Shown one piece after another: positions 60,601 to 64,000 of a DNA stretch of 64,000 nt (position 1 is its first letter; every line of letters starts with the position of its first letter). The position numbers were made by a program, and so were the translations under genes. Below the pieces are notes generated by a model that worked only from the letters and a program-made list of their open reading frames with translations, ran no database searches and was not told the origin of the DNA. The stretch comes from Cymbomonas tetramitiformis (lineage: Eukaryota > Chlorophyta > Pyramimonadophyceae > Pyramimonadales > Pyramimonadaceae): positions 44,848 through 108,847 of the forward strand of contig LGRX02034414.1 in the NCBI GenBank assembly GCA_001247695.2, read 5' to 3'.

Positions 60601-62622
60601 GATCATTTTAGTTGAGCATCGTGATGTCTAGCCTCCACTGCGGGGAGTAGCTCCAATGCTATACACATGCAACTTCTCCGTGAGAAGCCAGGTCGAACAT
60701 CCTCGCGCAATATTTCCACCAGCACGTCTTACACCGTATCACAACAGCACGTGAATATCCCCTGGCGGTGATGAAATGCCAAGTGGTGGTAGCCAAATTG
60801 CTTGGTCGCCAGGCCCCAACGCACACACCACGAGGCCTCCGGCACCAAGCAATGGAAGAGTGATGCTGAGTGAGTTGCAGGCAAGGATACGATCACTGCA
60901 GTGGGCTTGAGGCGGAAGCCCCCTCCTCTGGCAGCGCTTTGAGGTTCTAAGTGGCCCCATCTTGCGAGAGGCCGAGCAGTCAGGCGCGGACAGAGGGGTT
61001 TGTTGCATCGAATAGCCAAAGCTAGTCAGAACCAAATTAATAAAATAGACGGCTCCATCTGACTTGCCGCCCCCACCTAGGCGGCTTCTCCGCGGGATCG
61101 GCAACTAACTCCTCCGGCATTTGGTGCTCGTCTATCTTCCTCCGTCCGCCGAGCATTCCCGGAACTCCTCATAGACCGCTCGAAAGATGCCCCGCATGCG
61201 CACCGTGTTGAAGGCGTGCTTGCCATCAAGGTGCAAAGCGCACCATGCATGAAGGCGTCGCACCCAGAAGCGCCCGCACCGCGTGCACGCACAGATACCG
61301 ACCAGCCTCAGCACCTCCCAGGACGCCAACCCCAATTTGCAATATCAGCTCCCCCTTCCGGTGGCACCCAACATGCAACGCGAACTGCATATGCATCTGC
61401 CGGCAAACCACATTCCCTGTGAATCTCCAAAGCGACTGCCCACACGTAATTGGGCTTGCTCCTCAACCCACCTGACTTAAAGAGCACCCTGAGAGTGCCG
61501 CACCCCCATGAACCACGGCAACACTCGCGTTGGCACCCCGTTTGACACTAGAGAGCCGCTCAGACGTATTCTTATTGGCGTGCATCACACCAACCCTAGA
61601 ACCCCGCCACCAAAGATAACACCGGATGAACCATGAAGCTGAGAGCATCGATCCAGGGCCCAAAGCCACACAAGTTGATTATCATAAACCTGCGCTTGCA
61701 ACCTGTCTCCCGTTAGGTGAAGGGCCTTGAGATCCTCCAGCATCGATCTCTGGTTGCAAAGGGTGAGGATCCCCAGATCAAGGCACCTGACCAGCTTTGC
61801 AAGCTGCATGCGCTTCCTTAACTAATGTTTTGAAACGGCATTCACCATGCATTCATCCGTGGTCCGGACCGTCCACACCAGGGCCGAGGGCAATGCAGCA
61901 GCCGAGAACAAAGCCGCCCAGTTGCCCGCAAGTAAGCATTCTTCTGACCCTCTTCTGCATGACTTTTTCCGGACTGCATGCCGGACTCCATTCCTCTGCG
62001 CCCCTAGCCGAGGAGCCAGCAAAAGCCTCCGAGCCATCCCCAGCAGCCACCAAGAGTCCTCATCATCCGTTTATCAATACTAAGGGTGCGCGAGACCCAC
62101 CTCATGGCCAATCACACTCATTCCTGGCACGCTTCGGGATGTGCCGGGCCGAGGAGAAGGGCACGCAAATATCTCTGCCAGTTAGAGACTTCCAAGCCAT
62201 TCCCACGAGGTCCCTGGAATCACCGGGTCGACCGGCTGCTCCTGTTGTTGCGCGGTATCCTCCGTTGCCTCCCGATCTGCTCCCCGGTCCTGCCTCAGAG
62301 CTCCGACGTCTACCGTGAATGGAAGTCAATTCTGCCCCACTAGCAAACGCTTGAGCACACGTCGGCCACGCCGCGCAACCGATGGCTGGGACACCAATGG
62401 CACCATGCTCGCATCATCATCTGCTGGCTGCAGTGCTTGCCAAGTTGGCATGCCATTCTCCATGGAGTGCGGATGTGTTCTCTCCGCACGCACTGGGCAC
62501 CGGAATGCCAGATCATCCTCCCCCAGTGGTAGGCACGAGTCCCACCGCACGCAACGTGGCCAAAACATTATTCCGTTCACCTGCTGCTCAACTGCCCTCC
62601 GGGGCCGGGGGCCTCACAGGTA
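60601..62622 (-). pseudogene. Decayed restriction-like-endonuclease LINE, copy 2b
   Basis: Starts with another copy of the finger/nuclease region (60605-60800, diverged from 60265-60460). A segment matching copy 1 at 49080-49310 follows, and then a jump to RT motif A (HAFNTVRMRGIFRAVYEEF, about 61150-61210 on minus). The catalytic RT centre has been deleted. Further 5' sequence matches copy 1 (e.g. 62100-62220 with 51040-51140, including GGCACGCTT and AAGGGGCACGCAAA-like blocks). Not coding. Confidence 0.6.
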
Positions 62623-62790
62623 AAGAGAGGTGAGTGAGGGCAGCGTGCGTGACGTCCGTGCAGCGATGTCCGCAGGAGCCGCATTTTTGCAATGTTGACG
62701 CAAGGACACCTGGCACCAGAGCGATGGTGGCCGAGGTCGTGGTGTGTCAATCCATGCATAGTTGTGTGGAGCAGAGTGGAGTGCAGTGAC

Positions 62791-63060
62791 ACATCAAGGC
62801 CTGGGTAACGCTAAGGCCAGTTTACACAAAAGTTCCGAGTATCTAGATCGCGAGATATAAACGTCTTAAGTTTACGCTTAAGTATGGTTAAGTATGGGCG
62901 GGAAATGAATGGTATCGACCATAAGTTTTTGAAAACGTGGTCAATTTGATCCCCGAAGTGCGCAAAATGTTCACCTCGCTTTGGGCGACCTACTAATCAA
63001 ATAAAAAGGTTTTTGGAACTTTTGTGTAAATTGGCCTTAGCGTTACCCAGGCCTTGACAT
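62791..63060. mobile_element. MITE-like inverted-repeat element 1, flanked by ACAT
   Basis: A 262-bp insert (62795-63056) with 42-bp terminal inverted repeats (one mismatch) starting CAAGGCCTGGGTAACGCTAA, flanked on both sides by ACAT. The undisrupted second intron copy near 63887 reads GACACATACAGC, proving the insertion and a 4-bp duplication of ACAT. No ORF. Confidence 0.93.
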
Positions 63061-63120
63061 ACAGCACACGGGATGCCAAGTGGCTCTCACACTGTCAGCA
63101 AGCATGCATGATGCACCATC

Positions 63121-63375
63121 ACATCAAGGTATGGCTTACGCGAAGGTGATTTGAGACAAAACTTATAACTCGTTGTTTTGGTCCGTTGACTGCCTATTGT
63201 GGACAAAGTGCAGGGCAGATGAAAAATTCCTCGGTCAGATATCTTTATCGTGGTGCATTTTAAATATCCTACGGTTGAAAGTTCGAGTTATTGCCTACCA
63301 AGCTGTGCATACTCGGTCAACGGAACAAAATAAGTTTTGTCTGAAATCACCTTCGCGTAAGCCATACCTTGACAT
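63121..63375. mobile_element. MITE-like inverted-repeat element 2, flanked by ACAT
   Basis: A 247-bp insert (63125-63371) with 42-bp terminal inverted repeats (one mismatch) starting CAAGGTATGGCTTACGCGAA, again between two ACAT copies. It shares CAAGG..TGG.T.ACGC.AAGG with element 1 but has a different interior. The intact intron copy near 63944 lacks it. Confidence 0.92.
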
Positions 63376-63604
63376 GATTGAGCCGCAGCAGCGCACGGCA
63401 GGAGCTGTGTGGTGCGCTGGGGCGCCGCCATGAGTGAGGGCCGCGCGTGGCGTGGGGAGGGCAGGCTGGCGCCGTAGCAGCAGTGGGACCACCATGGGAC
63501 AGCTGAGAGCAAGAGGGGGCGGGCTGTACACACATAGCCGTCTGCTGGGGGAGGAGCTGGGGTGATGGGATGAGGTGAGCGAGGGGGCTGTGTGCTGGTT
63601 GCAG

Positions 63605-63730
63605 ATATGGGGAAGCTGGAGGAGGCGCTGCCGCTGTACAACCGTGCGCTGGCCATCGAGGAGAAGGCCCTCGGGCCAGACCACACGAGCGTCGCTGACA
63701 TTTTGGTCAACCTGGGCAATCTCATGAGAG
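63605..63730 (+). CDS. Host SHAW/TPR gene, one-repeat TPR exon
   Basis: Acceptor GTTGCAG|ATATGG, donor ATGAGAG|GTGAGT. Exactly 126 bp, i.e. one 42-residue TPR of the kinesin-light-chain type, with phase 1 at both ends: [20 protein letters not shown], then ALGPDH and VNLGNLM. All consensus positions (G-L-A helix A, YxRALAIxEKxLGPDH, NLGNL) are present. A symmetric phase allows the exon to be duplicated without breaking the frame. GC content and codon use are much higher than in the left half of the window. Confidence 0.9.
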
Positions 63731-64000
63731 GTGAGTGAGGGCAGCAGCGTGACGTGGACGCAGCGATGTTCACAGGAGCCTCGTGTGTGCAATGTTGACG
63801 CAAGGACACCTGGCAACAGGGCGATGATGGCCGAGGTCGTGGTGTGTGAATGCATGCATGATTGTGTGGAGCAGAGTGGAGTGCAGTGACACATACAGCA
63901 CACGGGATGCCAAGTGGCTCGCACACTGTCAGCAAGCATGCATGATGCACCATCACACGTGCCGCAGCAGCGCACGGCAGGAGCTGTGTGGTGCGCTGGG

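Larger units (their letters stand above)
62627..64000. repeat. Tandemly duplicated intron of the TPR gene
   Basis: With the two inverted-repeat elements removed, 62631-63480 matches 63731-64000 onward: GTGAGTGAGGGCAGC, CAATGTTGACGCAAGGACACC, GGCCGAGGTCGTGGTGTGT, CACACGGGATGCCAAGTGGC, GCCGCAGCAGCGCACGGCAG. The unit is one TPR exon plus intron, amplified in tandem. The second copy runs off the window end. Confidence 0.85.

Noticed and set aside
47230..63990. Minus-strand frames over 63288-63975 (222 and 226 codons)
   Set aside because: They run antisense through the TPR exon and the duplicated introns, including an inverted-repeat element, so they are shadows.

Overview
This window is eukaryotic nuclear DNA. 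It is dense in transposable elements, AT-rich on the left and GC-rich towards the right, and contains one spliced host gene with GT-AG introns. The host gene combines a SHAW/WCLYE (TIR-like) domain with 42-residue kinesin-light-chain-type TPR repeats, and the tyrosine-recombinase element has PAT/Kangaroo-like split direct repeats. Together these suggest a unicellular alga, plausibly a green (prasinophyte-like) one. That is inference; no rRNA or other marker gene is present. No bacterial operon, CRISPR array or confident functional tRNA gene was seen.

Layout: 0.7-3.8 kb, a non-LTR reverse transcriptase ORF with a one-base frameshift in a G9 run. 3.8-11.5 kb, an AT-rich graveyard of LTR elements with two related chromodomain remnants and an LTR-like block. 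11.6-15.7 kb, a very long Gag-like ORF with a CCHC knuckle and no pol. 17.3-18.3 kb, an acidic hypothetical protein. 21.4-23.5 kb, a 2.0-kb element with about 66-bp terminal inverted repeats and a perfect 10-bp target duplication, carrying tRNA-like repeats. 23.6-27.1 kb, a complete hAT transposon with 18-bp termini, an 8-bp target duplication and a full-length transposase. 29.1-31.2 kb, a Ty1/copia RT-RNase H fragment. 31.4-32.1 kb, the N-terminal part of another hAT transposase.

34.3-44.0 kb holds the most striking object: a 3128-codon uninterrupted retrotransposon polyprotein. In order it has a Ulp1-type cysteine protease, an APE-type endonuclease, a reverse transcriptase with an FCDD box, RNase H, a CCHC finger and a C-terminal domain resembling a Dam-like (NPPF) adenine methyltransferase. 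It is preceded by ten 21-bp tandem repeats.

45.4-64.0 kb is a host gene whose four visible exons (45439-45739, 46291-46637, 58786-59104, 63605-63730) join in compatible phases. Its 12.1-kb second intron holds a decayed restriction-like-endonuclease LINE and a nearly complete PAT-like element (Gag, RT-RNase H-methyltransferase, tyrosine recombinase with a Tudor-like domain, split direct repeats A and B). Its third intron holds two further decayed LINE copies and two small inverted-repeat elements inserted at ACAT. The last intron begins a tandem duplication, which predicts another TPR exon about 180 bp beyond the window.
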